Position numbers and translations under genes: made by a program. The notes beneath the pieces were generated by a model, which was not told where the DNA came from, made no database searches, and worked only from the letters and a program-made list of their open reading frames with translations. Of a stretch of 64,000 nucleotides of DNA, positions 17,052-25,211 are shown piece by piece. Source of the DNA: Janthinobacterium sp. B9-8 (GTDB lineage Bacteria; Pseudomonadota; Gammaproteobacteria; Burkholderiales; Chitinibacteraceae); the NCBI RefSeq assembly GCF_000969645.2, contig NZ_CP014222.1, forward strand, positions 3,909,740 through 3,973,739, read 5' to 3'. The first letter of the stretch is position 1; the number at the start of each line of letters is the position of its first letter.

Positions 17052-17316
17052 TCCCTTAGCCAAGTGCAGTCTGTCAAATAATGCCCGCTTTAGATATTTA
17101 CTGAAAAACAGGTAAAAATTTAGCCTAAAAGGCAAAAAATAGCTGAAAAACTGAGTTTACAGACCTTAAATCATCGTTTTTTATTGTTTTTCAGTACAGC
17201 AAGCAAGCTTGCGCCATGTTTTGAAAGGGACTGATAAGCGACACTTTGCGATAGTACGGTATATGCAAACGCAGAGTTAAGGTAAGCTACCCCTTCATAC
17301 CTACCCTAGTTTTCTA

Positions 17317-17790
17317 ATGATGACCGATCAAAATTCAGCTTTAGCTCAAGCATTCCAATCTGCCATTGGCGAGAAATCTGCCCGTCAACAGCAAATTATG
17401 ATTATCGAATTACTTTATCAGCGTTATCCGGTGATGAAGCAGTTCAAGCCTTTAATGATCGGTGTTCATAAAGAGCTAGAAAAAGCACTGCCACAATTTG
17501 GTGCAAATCATGTGCACCGCGCCATTGCGGCCCACTGTCGCAAGGTGCGTTACCTCAAATCGGTAGCGCGCGGCGGTAAGCGTTTTGATCTGAACGGTAA
17601 GCCAGTTAGTGACGTTACCTTAGAAGAAAAAACTGCAGCGGCTAAGTTTGTACAAAATATCGAAGATCGCAAAAAGCCAGCAACAGCCGTAGTTGCAGAA
17701 GAAGCAGCGGTTGAGCAGCTAGTGGTCGCTACTGCCAGCGAAGTGATCTCTGAAGCAGTAATCACCGACGCAGAGAGCAAAGCAGAGTAA
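17317..17790 (+). CDS. proQ: ProQ/FinO-domain RNA chaperone
   Basis: ProQ-family proteins bind structured RNAs and sRNA-mRNA pairs. The 157 residues carry the ProQ/FinO domain at about 5-110, including RYPVMKQFKPLMIGVHKEL and RAIAAHCRKVRYLKSVARG, then an acidic Ala/Glu-rich tail (VVAEEAAVEQLV). It is a monocistronic gene with a terminator directly after. A second ATG is adjacent (MMTD); either could start. The 265 bases upstream are A/T-rich with no gene. Confidence 0.93.
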   Translation: MMTDQNSALAQAFQSAIGEKSARQQQIMIIELLYQRYPVMKQFKPLMIGVHKELEKALPQFGANHVHRAIAAHCRKVRYLKSVARGGKRFDLNGKPVSDVTLEEKTAAAKFVQNIEDRKKPATAVVAEEAAVEQLVVATASEVISEAVITDAESKAE

Positions 17791-17808
17791 AGCGCTTTAG
17801 CTCCATAG

Positions 17809-17835
17809 AAAAAGGCCGCAGCAGCGGCCTTTTTT
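17809..17835 (+). terminator. Rho-independent terminator of proQ
   Basis: AAAAAGGCCGC, AGCA, GCGGCCTTTTTT form a strong stem with a T tract 18 bases after the stop codon. Confidence 0.92.
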
Positions 17836-17852
17836 ATTCCCCCAAATATCCC

Positions 17853-18842
17853 CTATCTTTGCACCAATTGCCCTGCTTTATAAACCACACCACCGCCATC
17901 CTTTGCCATAAAAAACATCACATATCGCAGCACTACATAGCCCACAATCACCGTGGCAATGCCTAATTCAAACTGCGCCAACCATTGCACCTGCTGCACA
18001 TAGGGTGCGGCAAATTCCCATTGCCCAAGCAGATGGCTGACTTTAAATAATGCTGTAGCGCCAATCACCAATGGGAAAGTAAAGGCAGCGTAGCCCGGTG
18101 AAAAAGGCAGGCTCAGCAGCTTGAAAAAAGCGAGGTAGATAATGCCTGTCATCAGCAGGGCAATCCCAAACAACAGCGCCACAATCAGTAACGACGGCTC
18201 GGTGGTTACTGTTAAGTAGCCAGCGAGTGAGAGGCTGGCAGGAGCCGCCAAAATGGCAATGGTTGGCTTGGCCGCATCAGGTACTTCGTGGCTAAAGATC
18301 AGACGATAGAGCATCAGCGGCAACATCACGGCGTAGCAAAATATTCCGAACCACAATAAACCATTCGCAAGGGCCGCAAACTGCCCGCCGGGGAAAGCCA
18401 CATCGGCCACGATAATACCTACCGGCGGCACAAACCAGCTTGGCAGCATATGGTGAATTTCAAAGTCTTTAGCGCGGTGCCAGATAAACATCGCCAGAAA
18501 CACCATATGCAAGATCACGGCAAACAACCACAGGCCCTCAGCAAAATCAGGGGCGAACTGGCCTGATGCCTTAGACACCACCATCGTTGCCATTGCAAAG
18601 GTAGGCACTACGCTGCCCACGACGGGGTGAGCTAAATCTTTCAGAAGCAAACGGGGGTGAAGCACAAATTTGAAAGCTAAGATAAGTAACAGCAAGGCAG
18701 CAACCACAGCGCCTAATAACTGGGCTTTACCCGAAAAATCGCCAGCGTTTTCCCAACACCATCCAAGGCTGGCAAGGCCTAAAGCTAAGCCCGCCATAGG
18801 GGTAGGGGCAGCGGCAAGTAATTGATGAATTCGCTTAAACAT
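17853..18842 (-). CDS. TDT/SLAC1-family transporter (TehA-like)
   Basis: The 329-residue protein has about ten hydrophobic helices with short loops, the layout of the tellurite-resistance/dicarboxylate transporter (TDT) family. Family-like segments are TPMAGLALGLASLG at the start, HPVVGSVVPTFAMATMVVS near 90, MLPSWFVPPVGIIVADVAFP near 150 and SPGYAAFTFPLVIGATALFK near 255. It is divergent from a LysR regulator that probably controls it. The substrate (anion, dicarboxylate or sulfite) cannot be told. The stop is just after the proQ terminator. Confidence 0.85.
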   Translation of the reverse strand: MFKRIHQLLAAAPTPMAGLALGLASLGWCWENAGDFSGKAQLLGAVVAALLLLILAFKFVLHPRLLLKDLAHPVVGSVVPTFAMATMVVSKASGQFAPDFAEGLWLFAVILHMVFLAMFIWHRAKDFEIHHMLPSWFVPPVGIIVADVAFPGGQFAALANGLLWFGIFCYAVMLPLMLYRLIFSHEVPDAAKPTIAILAAPASLSLAGYLTVTTEPSLLIVALLFGIALLMTGIIYLAFFKLLSLPFSPGYAAFTFPLVIGATALFKVSHLLGQWEFAAPYVQQVQWLAQFELGIATVIVGYVVLRYVMFFMAKDGGGVVYKAGQLVQR

Positions 18843-18897
18843 ACGACGACCTTCTTATTTATTGCAGTACAAATAGAATAACGCCCAGATATTGTTT

Positions 18898-18913
18898 ATC
18901 ATATCTAAATGAT
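18898..18913. promoter_or_regulatory. Candidate LysR-type operator
   Basis: ATCATATCTAAATGAT is an interrupted palindrome (ATCAT...ATGAT) with a T-N11-A core. It sits in the 97-base gap between the divergent TDT and LysR genes, where a LysR regulator normally binds. Confidence 0.45.
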
Positions 18914-18939
18914 TTGAATGAGGCGTTTAGTAAAATCAA

Positions 18940-19824
18940 ATGAAGCTCACTCTGCAACAGCTAAAATCCTTCGCGGCCATTGCCCGCTATGGCAATCTTG
19001 GCACGGCAGCCAATGAGCTATGCCTGAGCAAGGGCGCCATTTCTCAGTCTTTGCAAGAGTTAGAGCGCCAGCTGGCAACGCCGCTGTTTGATCGGGTTCA
19101 TCCGCGCCTGCAATTGAATGCAGAAGGTAAATTATTACAGCCCGTGGCCGAAGAAGTACTCGCCCGAGTGCAAGACATTGAAACGATGTTTGCCAGCGAT
19201 AGCGGGCCCATTGGCCAGCTTCGCCTTGGAGCCACCCAAACCATAGGCAACTATCTGCTGCCAATTCTGCTGGCGCGCAGCGAGCAGGCCACTACGCCGC
19301 GCATATCCATTGCCAATACCCATATCCTGAGCCACGCACTCGCGCATTTTGAACTAGACCTCGCCTTAATCGAAGGTGAGAACCACCACCCGGATTTAAT
19401 CGCCGACCCTTGGCTGCAAGATGAAATGTGCATTGTGGCCGCAGCCACTCACCCCTTAGCCAAGCAGGCTGAGTTGACTATCTCTGCATTAAGCAGCGAA
19501 ACATGGGTGCTGCGTGAGCCTATGTCTGGCAATCGGGAACAATTTGAGCAACTGATCCAGCCACAGCTCAGCAACAGCCGAATCGGGCTGGAGCTAAATA
19601 CCCTAGAGGCGGTGATGTTGGCGGTAGAGCAGGGGCTAGGAATCACCTTTATATCCAAGCTAGCAGCACAAGACCGTATCGATAACGGGCGATTAGTCTG
19701 CCTAGCCATGCAGCAACGCTTCCCACGCCAGCTTTACCTTGCGTGGCATAAACAAAAATACCACTCCGCTGCCTTGCGCCGGTTTATTCAGTTTTGTAGG
19801 GATCAGGCGGGGGTGATTTGCTAG
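18940..19824 (+). CDS. LysR-family transcriptional regulator
   Basis: The 294 residues have an N-terminal winged helix-turn-helix (residues 1-60: LKSFAAIARYGNLGTAANEL, LSKGAISQSLQELERQL) and a periplasmic-binding-like effector domain (90-290). It is divergent from the TDT transporter gene, the usual arrangement for an autoregulated local regulator. The closest described regulators by eye are CysB/CbbR-type, but the effector is unknown. Confidence 0.92.
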   Translation: MKLTLQQLKSFAAIARYGNLGTAANELCLSKGAISQSLQELERQLATPLFDRVHPRLQLNAEGKLLQPVAEEVLARVQDIETMFASDSGPIGQLRLGATQTIGNYLLPILLARSEQATTPRISIANTHILSHALAHFELDLALIEGENHHPDLIADPWLQDEMCIVAAATHPLAKQAELTISALSSETWVLREPMSGNREQFEQLIQPQLSNSRIGLELNTLEAVMLAVEQGLGITFISKLAAQDRIDNGRLVCLAMQQRFPRQLYLAWHKQKYHSAALRRFIQFCRDQAGVIC

Positions 19825-19856
19825 CTAATACCTTTCATTTACAAGCATTGAATCAT

Positions 19857-19892
19857 CGTAGGGCGGGTGCAACCCCATACGCGCTAGCCAAG
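19857..19892. repeat. Left arm of a family B element split by a family C repeat
   Basis: CGTAGGGCGGGTGCAACCCC followed by ATACGCGCTAGCC is an inverted relative of the sequence at 20193-20258. The two arms would be contiguous ends of one palindromic element if the roughly 230-base family C unit between them were removed. Confidence 0.7.
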
Positions 19893-19949
19893 TTGTTTTT
19901 TATTAGCAAACAGCAAAAAAACACAATAACCACGCGCTCTGCATAGGGC

Positions 19950-20178
19950 CTTTTAAAGTCCCCTTGAAACACGCCGAAGCGAGGAACAAGCGGGGCGGGG
20001 GATCGCTTGGGAGCGAGGAACGAGCCAATCCCGCCCGCCGCCGACTCGATTGTCCGCAGCGCAGGGGCCTTCGTGGTTTTGAGTTTGTCGCTTGGCTTCG
20101 TTTCTTGGCGAAGCAAGAAAGGAAGCCCCCGCGGTGGCTAACCGCTCCAAAATCAACGTGCCGAAGGCACTAAAAAGC
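19950..20178. repeat. Family C repeat, copy 1 (about 230 bp)
   Basis: The sequence from TTTTAAAGTCCCCTTGAAAC through GCGGACAATCGAGTCGGCGG-type sequence (here on the opposite strand) to GTGCCGAAGGCACTAAAAA is repeated in inverted orientation at 25212-25441. Both copies are G/C-rich and contain the hairpin-forming core GTGCCGAAGGCAC. No conserved protein is recognisable in any frame. This explains most of the 463-base gap before sulP. Confidence 0.85.
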
Positions 20179-20192
20179 TCTTTTTGATTTTG

Positions 20193-20258
20193 GTTAGCGC
20201 ATATGGGGTGCAACCCGCATGTTTTTCAGCATCGCTCGCGGGTTGCACCCGCCCTACA
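20193..20258. repeat. Right arm of split family B element
   Basis: GTTAGCGCATATGGGGTGCA ... GCGGGTTGCACCCGCCCTAC contains an internal palindrome and mirrors the left arm at 19857. It ends 30 bases before the preferred sulP start, and its translation produces a false N-terminal extension of that gene. Confidence 0.7.
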
Positions 20259-20287
20259 TACAGCTCAACAAGCAACAGGACTCAGCA

Positions 20288-22051
20288 TTGAATAAATTCT
20301 TTCTACGCACCATCCCTGGGCTGGCCGTATTCTTTAATTACCCACGGGACTGTTGGCGGCAGGATTTGCTGGCGGGATTGTCTGTGGCGTCCGTCGCACT
20401 GCCGGTGGGCGTGGCCTATGCCCAGCTGGCGGGGATGAGCCCGATTGCCGGCCTTTACGCCAGCATTCTGCCCATGGTGGCCTATGCGCTATTTGGATCA
20501 TCCCGGCAGCTGATTGTTGGGCCAGATGCAGCCACCTGCGCCATGGTGGCCTCAACTCTGCTGCCGATGGCAATGGGAAATTCCGAGCTGTATATCTCGC
20601 TTTCTGTCGCTTTGGCGCTAATTACCGGGCTGTTTTGTCTGCTGGCCAGCCGCTTTAAGCTAGGTTTTTTGGCCGACTTTTTATCTCCGCCTATCTTAGC
20701 GGGCTTTTTAAACGGTGTAGCGATCAGCATTGCGTTGGGGCAGCTGGGTAAATTGCTTGGTTTTACTTTTCATAAGCATGATTTTATTGGCCGTATCCTC
20801 GAGCTGCCAGATCGCCTGCCTGAGCTTCATCCAAGCACCGCCCTGATCGGCATTGGCACGCTGTTAGCCATTCAAATTATTAAACGCCTCTTGCCTAAGC
20901 TGCCCACCGCCTTAGTTGCCATGGGCCTTGCTGCGCTGGTGATCTTTAGCCTGAATTTACAAGCCGCAGGCATCGCCATCATCGGGCTATTACCCGCTGG
21001 GCTGCCCACTTTGCACTGGCCCACCATCCCCAGAGCCCATCTGGGTGAATTACTCGGCGCAGGGGCGGGGCTGGCGCTGATCAGCTTTAGCAGTGCCATT
21101 CTGACCGCCCGCAGCTTTGCCGCCAAAAACCGCTATGAGATCGATGCAGATAGGGAATTTACCGCGCTGGGCATGGCGAATATTGCCGCTGCGTTTTCAC
21201 AAGGCTTTGTGATTAGCGGTGCGGACTCCAGAACGGCAGTGAATGATCATGCCGGCGGTAAAACTCAAATGGTGAGCCTGGTCGCGGCGGCGTCTATCGC
21301 CATTGCCATCGCGCTGTTTACTACTCCGCTGCAATATGTGCCGATTGCAGCTCTGGCCGCCGTACTGATTACAGCCTCGTTTGGGCTAATGAGTTTTGCC
21401 AATTTTATTTATTTTCGCCAGGCCAGCCGTGGCGAATACGGCATTGCCATCCTCACCGTGATTGGCGTGGCCTGTGTAGGCGTGATGCAAGGCATGCTGT
21501 TTGCCGTATTAATGGCTACGCTGCGACTATTAATTAAAATTGCCCGCCCGCATGAAAGCCTCTTGGGTGTTTACCCTGGAAAAAACAGCTTTCACGACCT
21601 ATCCCACCACCCCGGCGCAGCGCCGATTGATGGCATGCTGGTGTATCGCTTTGATGCCTCGCTTAATTTCTTTAACGCCAATTACTTCCGCCAGCGCGTT
21701 TTATCTTTAGCCGATGGCGCAGCAAGCCAAGTTTCATGGGTGGTGCTGGATACCGTACCGATTAATCAAATCGATATTGCAGGCATCGAAGCGATTATTA
21801 TTTTGCAAAGAGATTTAAAAGAGCGCGGCATCGCCCTCGCCTTAGCAGGGCGCAAAAAACAGACCGAATTTATCGCCGCCAGACACCATAAGCTGGATGA
21901 ATTACAAGCCAACTTTCTGATTTTCTCTAGCGTAAAGCTGGCCTATCGGGCATTCAGGCAGCAAGTGTTGATACGTACTGAAACGACGCAAACTGCTGCT
22001 CAATTGCCGCTAAGGTGGCAGGCTGAGGAAAATGAAGCTGCGCAGAATTAA
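20288..22051 (+). CDS. SulP-family anion permease with STAS domain
   Basis: SulP proteins move sulfate, bicarbonate or other anions. The protein has about 587 residues: an N-terminal cytoplasmic segment, about 12-14 membrane helices (60-430; GLYASILPMVAYALFGSSRQ and FSQGFVISGADSRTAVNDHAG are family signatures) and a C-terminal STAS domain at about 450-560 (DGMLVYRFDASLNFFNANYF, DTVPINQIDIAGIEAIIIL). A TTG start at 20288, with AGGA upstream, is preferred; the ATG at 20219 lies in repeat sequence. Its 3' end overlaps nrdG, on the other strand, by 98 bases. Confidence 0.9.
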   Translation: MNKFFLRTIPGLAVFFNYPRDCWRQDLLAGLSVASVALPVGVAYAQLAGMSPIAGLYASILPMVAYALFGSSRQLIVGPDAATCAMVASTLLPMAMGNSELYISLSVALALITGLFCLLASRFKLGFLADFLSPPILAGFLNGVAISIALGQLGKLLGFTFHKHDFIGRILELPDRLPELHPSTALIGIGTLLAIQIIKRLLPKLPTALVAMGLAALVIFSLNLQAAGIAIIGLLPAGLPTLHWPTIPRAHLGELLGAGAGLALISFSSAILTARSFAAKNRYEIDADREFTALGMANIAAAFSQGFVISGADSRTAVNDHAGGKTQMVSLVAAASIAIAIALFTTPLQYVPIAALAAVLITASFGLMSFANFIYFRQASRGEYGIAILTVIGVACVGVMQGMLFAVLMATLRLLIKIARPHESLLGVYPGKNSFHDLSHHPGAAPIDGMLVYRFDASLNFFNANYFRQRVLSLADGAASQVSWVVLDTVPINQIDIAGIEAIIILQRDLKERGIALALAGRKKQTEFIAARHHKLDELQANFLIFSSVKLAYRAFRQQVLIRTETTQTAAQLPLRWQAEENEAAQN

Positions 22052-22667
22052 TCAGCGCAGGCTCGATACAGCCAGCTGGCCTGAAGGATTGCAAGACATA
22101 GCGCCTCACCCCTAAGGCGCTTAAAGTTCGGGCAAGGGCAATCAGCTCATCCTCGCTATGCAAGCTGGGGTGGATGGTGCTGCGGCATTCCAGCGCCACC
22201 TTGCTCGCCAATAGCAGCTTTAAAGAAGCACTGGCAACAGCACCACTGCCTACTACGGTGGTGATCTTTTCGTAGCGCATAAAATCGCTTTTAATATCGA
22301 AACCCACCCAATCCAGATAGGGCAAGCATTCCTGTAAACGCTTGGGATAAGCGCCGCCGCTATGCAGGCCAATTTTGAAGCCTAGCGCTTTTATACTACG
22401 CATCATCTCGGGTAACTGAGGCTCGATCAGTGGCTCACCGCCCGAAAAAACCACCGCATCCAAGAGGCCACGGCGCGTTTTTAACCAGATCAGGATTTCA
22501 TCCCACTGTGGTGCTGCATCGTGCTGCTCACGCGCTTGTAAATGCGGATTATGACAATAACCACAGCGCCAAGGGCAGCCCGCCAGAAAAATCACGCAAG
22601 CCAGCTCGCCGGGATAATCACAGCTAGAAAACGGCACCAAGCCGCCAATCTTGGGCGCGGGCATCAT
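21954..22667 (-). CDS. nrdG: Anaerobic ribonucleotide reductase activating protein (radical SAM)
   Basis: NrdG generates the glycyl radical on NrdD using S-adenosylmethionine and a [4Fe-4S] cluster. The 237 residues contain the cluster motif C31-x3-C35-x2-C38 (AGCPWRCGYCHNP), the SAM-binding VVFSGGEPL, and an N-terminal PFSSCDYPG. The length matches the longer TIGR02495-type branch. Its ATG shares one base with the stop of the upstream glycyl-radical mini-gene (TAATG), so translation is coupled. Its last 98 bases overlap the 3' end of sulP on the opposite strand. Confidence 0.95.
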   Translation of the reverse strand: MMPAPKIGGLVPFSSCDYPGELACVIFLAGCPWRCGYCHNPHLQAREQHDAAPQWDEILIWLKTRRGLLDAVVFSGGEPLIEPQLPEMMRSIKALGFKIGLHSGGAYPKRLQECLPYLDWVGFDIKSDFMRYEKITTVVGSGAVASASLKLLLASKVALECRSTIHPSLHSEDELIALARTLSALGVRRYVLQSFRPAGCIEPALINSAQLHFPQPATLAAIEQQFASFQYVSTLAA

Positions 22668-22846
22668 TAGAAAACGGTATTACATTCGTTAAAAAATTGC
22701 CTTTCTTTAAACTCACCTTTTTTACCAATATTAAAGCTGCTCACCGGCCGGTGATAACCCATCACCCGCGTCCAAACTTCGCAGCGAGTACGTTCTTCAT
22801 CTTTAAGCGCAGGGACCAGCTTGGCTTGAACCGATAAATCACTCAT
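22667..22846 (-). CDS. nrdD: Separate glycyl-radical C-terminal piece of NrdD (59 aa)
   Basis: The 59-residue protein begins MSDLSVQAKLVPALKDEERT and contains CEVWTRVMGYHRPVSSFNIG, the glycyl-radical motif RVxGY with Gly30, then a basic tail (GKKGEFKERQFF). In ordinary NrdD proteins this motif is the last part of the long chain. The large NrdD at 23030 ends right after its zinc-binding Cys pair and lacks it. AAAGGA at good spacing precedes the ATG, and the stop overlaps the nrdG start. The piece is probably assembled with the large protein in trans, as GrcA does for pyruvate formate-lyase. The gene is small but its motif makes the call strong. Confidence 0.88.
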   Translation of the reverse strand: MSDLSVQAKLVPALKDEERTRCEVWTRVMGYHRPVSSFNIGKKGEFKERQFFNECNTVF

Positions 22847-22911
22847 GATTTTTTCCTTTATTTATTCAAATTTGCACAAAAAATATCTACAGCGAAATTT
22901 GCAATTTTGCT

Positions 22912-23020
22912 AAACCTTGAACCACTGAGAAAAATGAGAGCACAGAGGACACAGAGAAAATCGAATCGTTTTTCTCTGTGAAACTCTGTGTCCTCTGTGC
23001 TCTCTGTGGTTCAAGATTTA
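22912..23020. repeat. Family A inverted pair between the two nrdD pieces
   Basis: The plus strand reads CCTTGAACCACTGAGAAAAA, then GCACAGAGGACACAGAGAAA, then the complementary arm TTTCTCTGTGAAACTCTGTG ... TCTCTGTGGTTCAAGATTT. It forms a long hairpin. It starts within ten bases of the stop codon of the large nrdD piece. Confidence 0.88.
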
Positions 23021-23029
23021 ACAGACTAC

Positions 23030-25024
23030 TTATGCAGCAGCACAGCTTTTCTTCGCCAGCAACTCGCCATCGCACTTTGGGCAAAACTCGTGATGGCCGC
23101 TCAGGTAGCCGTGTTTCGGGCAGATAGAGAAGGTGGGCGTGATGGTGATATAGGGCAGGCGATAGTTAGTCAGCGCTTTTTTCACCAGCGCTTTACACGC
23201 TGCGGGGCTGGAAATTGCCTCGTTCATATACAGATGCAAGACCGTGCCGCCGGTGTATTTACGCTGCAATTCCTGCTGACGGCCCAAGGCCTCAAACGGA
23301 TCATCGGTAAAGCCAACCGGCAGCTGGCTGGAATTGGTATAGAAGGGCTGCTCCGCCGTGCCTGCTTGCAAGATATCGGGGTAAAACTTCTTATCTTCTT
23401 TGGCAAAGCGATAAGTCGTGCCTTCGGCGGGCGTGGCTTCTAGGTTATAGAGATGGCCTGTTTCTTCCTGAATTTCAGTCATTTTGGCGCGAATATGATC
23501 CAGCAGGCGTATCGCTAAGGCGTAGCCTGCTTCACTGCTAATATCGTCTCTATCATCGCTAAAATTGCGAATCATCTCGTTAATACCATTTACCCCAAGC
23601 GTACTGAAGTGATTACGCAGCGTGCCTAAGTAACGCTTGGTATAGGGGTAAAGACCACCATCAATTAAGCGGCCAATCAATTTGCGTTTAATTTCTAAAG
23701 ATTGCTTGGCCAAATCCATCAGCTGATCAACACGCGCTAGGAGGCCCGCTTCATTGCCTTTGAATTCGTAACCAATCCGCGCGCAGTTAATGGTCACCAC
23801 GCCCAGCGAGCCGGTCTGCTCGGCCGAGCCAAATAAACCATTGCCGCGTTTTAATAGCTCGCGCAGATCAAGCTGCAAGCGGCAGCACATAGAGCGCACC
23901 ATATGCGGCTCTAGATCAGAATTTAAGAAATTCTGGAAATAGGGCAGGCCATACTTAGCGGTCATTTCAAACAAAAGATCGGTATTGGGGTGATCCCATG
24001 CAAAATCTTTGGTGATGTTGTAGGTGGGAATAGGGAAAGTAAACACACGGCCCAGCGCATCGCCTTCCATCATCACTTCGATATAGGCGCGGTTGATCAT
24101 ATCCATTTCGGTTTGCAAATCACCGTAGCTAAATGGCATTTCCTTGCCACCCACATAGGGGATTTGTTCGCGCAAATCTTCTGGGCAGATCCAATCGAAA
24201 GTCAGATTGGTAAACGGCGTTTGCGTGCCCCAGCGGCTGGGCACATTCAGGTTGTAAATCAGCTCTTGGATATATTGCTTTACCTGCGTGTATTGCAGAT
24301 TATCGGCACGAATAAACGCCGCCATATAGGTATCAAATGAGCTAAATGCCTGAGCGCCCGCCCATTCATTTTGCAAAGTACCTAAAAAGTTAACAATCTG
24401 GCCGATGGCGGCTGAGAAATGCTTAGGCGGCTTGGCTTCTACCTTGCCCGGCACGCCATTAAAGCCTTCTTGCAAGAGGCGGCGTAAAGACCAACCCGCG
24501 CAATAGCCAGATAGCATATCTAAATCATGAATATGCATGGCACCAGAGCGATGCGCCTCGCCAATTTCTGGCGGATAAACATGGCTTAACCAGTAATTGG
24601 CAATCATTTTGCCGCTGGTATTTAAAATCAGCCCGCCCAAGCTCCAACCCTGATTAGCATTGGCATTGACCCGCCAATCAGATTGATCCAGATATTCATT
24701 AATCGACGATTCAACATCCACCACCGTGCGCACATCGGAGCGCAAACGGGCGTGCTGGCTGCGGTAAGCAATATAGGCGCGAGCTGTTTTTAGATAATGG
24801 TATTGCAGCAGTGCTTCTTCAGCCTGATCCTGAATCTGCTCGATGGTGGGGGTGAGATCACCCTGCAAGCGGCTGCTAATCAGCGTACTTAAGCGTATTG
24901 CTTCTGCCTCATCAAACTCGCCAGTTACGCGGCTAGCATTCAGCAGGGCAAGGCGAATTTTATCAAGATCAAAAGGCACGATGCGGCCATCGCGTTTCAG
25001 CACATATTGCGGGTATATGGTCAT
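23030..25024 (-). CDS. nrdD: Anaerobic ribonucleoside-triphosphate reductase, large piece without glycyl-radical motif
   Basis: NrdD reduces ribonucleoside triphosphates to deoxy forms without oxygen. The 664 residues have an N-terminal ATP cone (VLKRDGRIVPFDLDKIRLAL, residues 8-90) and the catalytic barrel with SGYCAGWSLRRLL, TPFTNLTFDW and GSLGVVTINCARIGY. The chain ends with the zinc region SICPKHGYLSGHHEFCPKC and then AKKSCAAA-stop. The RVxGY glycyl-radical motif expected after the zinc region is absent and is instead encoded 183 bases downstream. An FNR box and a NrdR box lie upstream. The enzyme should work only with the small piece and NrdG. Confidence 0.95.
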   Translation of the reverse strand: MTIYPQYVLKRDGRIVPFDLDKIRLALLNASRVTGEFDEAEAIRLSTLISSRLQGDLTPTIEQIQDQAEEALLQYHYLKTARAYIAYRSQHARLRSDVRTVVDVESSINEYLDQSDWRVNANANQGWSLGGLILNTSGKMIANYWLSHVYPPEIGEAHRSGAMHIHDLDMLSGYCAGWSLRRLLQEGFNGVPGKVEAKPPKHFSAAIGQIVNFLGTLQNEWAGAQAFSSFDTYMAAFIRADNLQYTQVKQYIQELIYNLNVPSRWGTQTPFTNLTFDWICPEDLREQIPYVGGKEMPFSYGDLQTEMDMINRAYIEVMMEGDALGRVFTFPIPTYNITKDFAWDHPNTDLLFEMTAKYGLPYFQNFLNSDLEPHMVRSMCCRLQLDLRELLKRGNGLFGSAEQTGSLGVVTINCARIGYEFKGNEAGLLARVDQLMDLAKQSLEIKRKLIGRLIDGGLYPYTKRYLGTLRNHFSTLGVNGINEMIRNFSDDRDDISSEAGYALAIRLLDHIRAKMTEIQEETGHLYNLEATPAEGTTYRFAKEDKKFYPDILQAGTAEQPFYTNSSQLPVGFTDDPFEALGRQQELQRKYTGGTVLHLYMNEAISSPAACKALVKKALTNYRLPYITITPTFSICPKHGYLSGHHEFCPKCDGELLAKKSCAAA

Positions 25025-25062
25025 TTTTCCCCACCTGGATCAGGGTAGAATATTTTTACAGA

Positions 25063-25078
25063 CCACAATATATGGTGT
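25063..25078. promoter_or_regulatory. NrdR box
   Basis: CCACAATATATGGTGT is a close match to the NrdR consensus ACACWATATATWGTGT. A weaker second box (around 25095-25110, TAGCTAGATATGGGGC) lies 32 bases away, near the three-helical-turn spacing typical for NrdR box pairs. It is placed 40-50 bases before the nrdD start. Confidence 0.7.
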
Positions 25079-25112
25079 TTTATCTAAGGATGCTTAGCTA
25101 GATATGGGGCAT

Positions 25113-25126
25113 TTGATCAGAATCAA
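25113..25126. promoter_or_regulatory. FNR/ANR box of nrdD operon
   Basis: TTGATCAGAATCAA is a perfect TTGAT-N4-ATCAA FNR site, centred about 95 bases upstream of the nrdD start codon. It supports anaerobic induction of the ribonucleotide reductase genes. Confidence 0.85.
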
Positions 25127-25211
25127 ATACTTTCAGAATAGATTTGCAGAGCGGGCAGAATGCCCACTCAGGAGAAGAAATATTAGCAATAAAATATTGC
25201 GGAGCGATCAT

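Noticed and set aside
19853..20213. Several reading frames of 69-87 codons on both strands before sulP
   Set aside because: All lie in repeat families B and C and have no conserved motif or ribosome-binding site.
22847..23030. Frameshift or readthrough joining the two nrdD pieces
   Set aside because: The gap is 183 bases, holds a hairpin repeat and stop codons, and the small gene has its own ATG and Shine-Dalgarno; a simple frameshift cannot join them.
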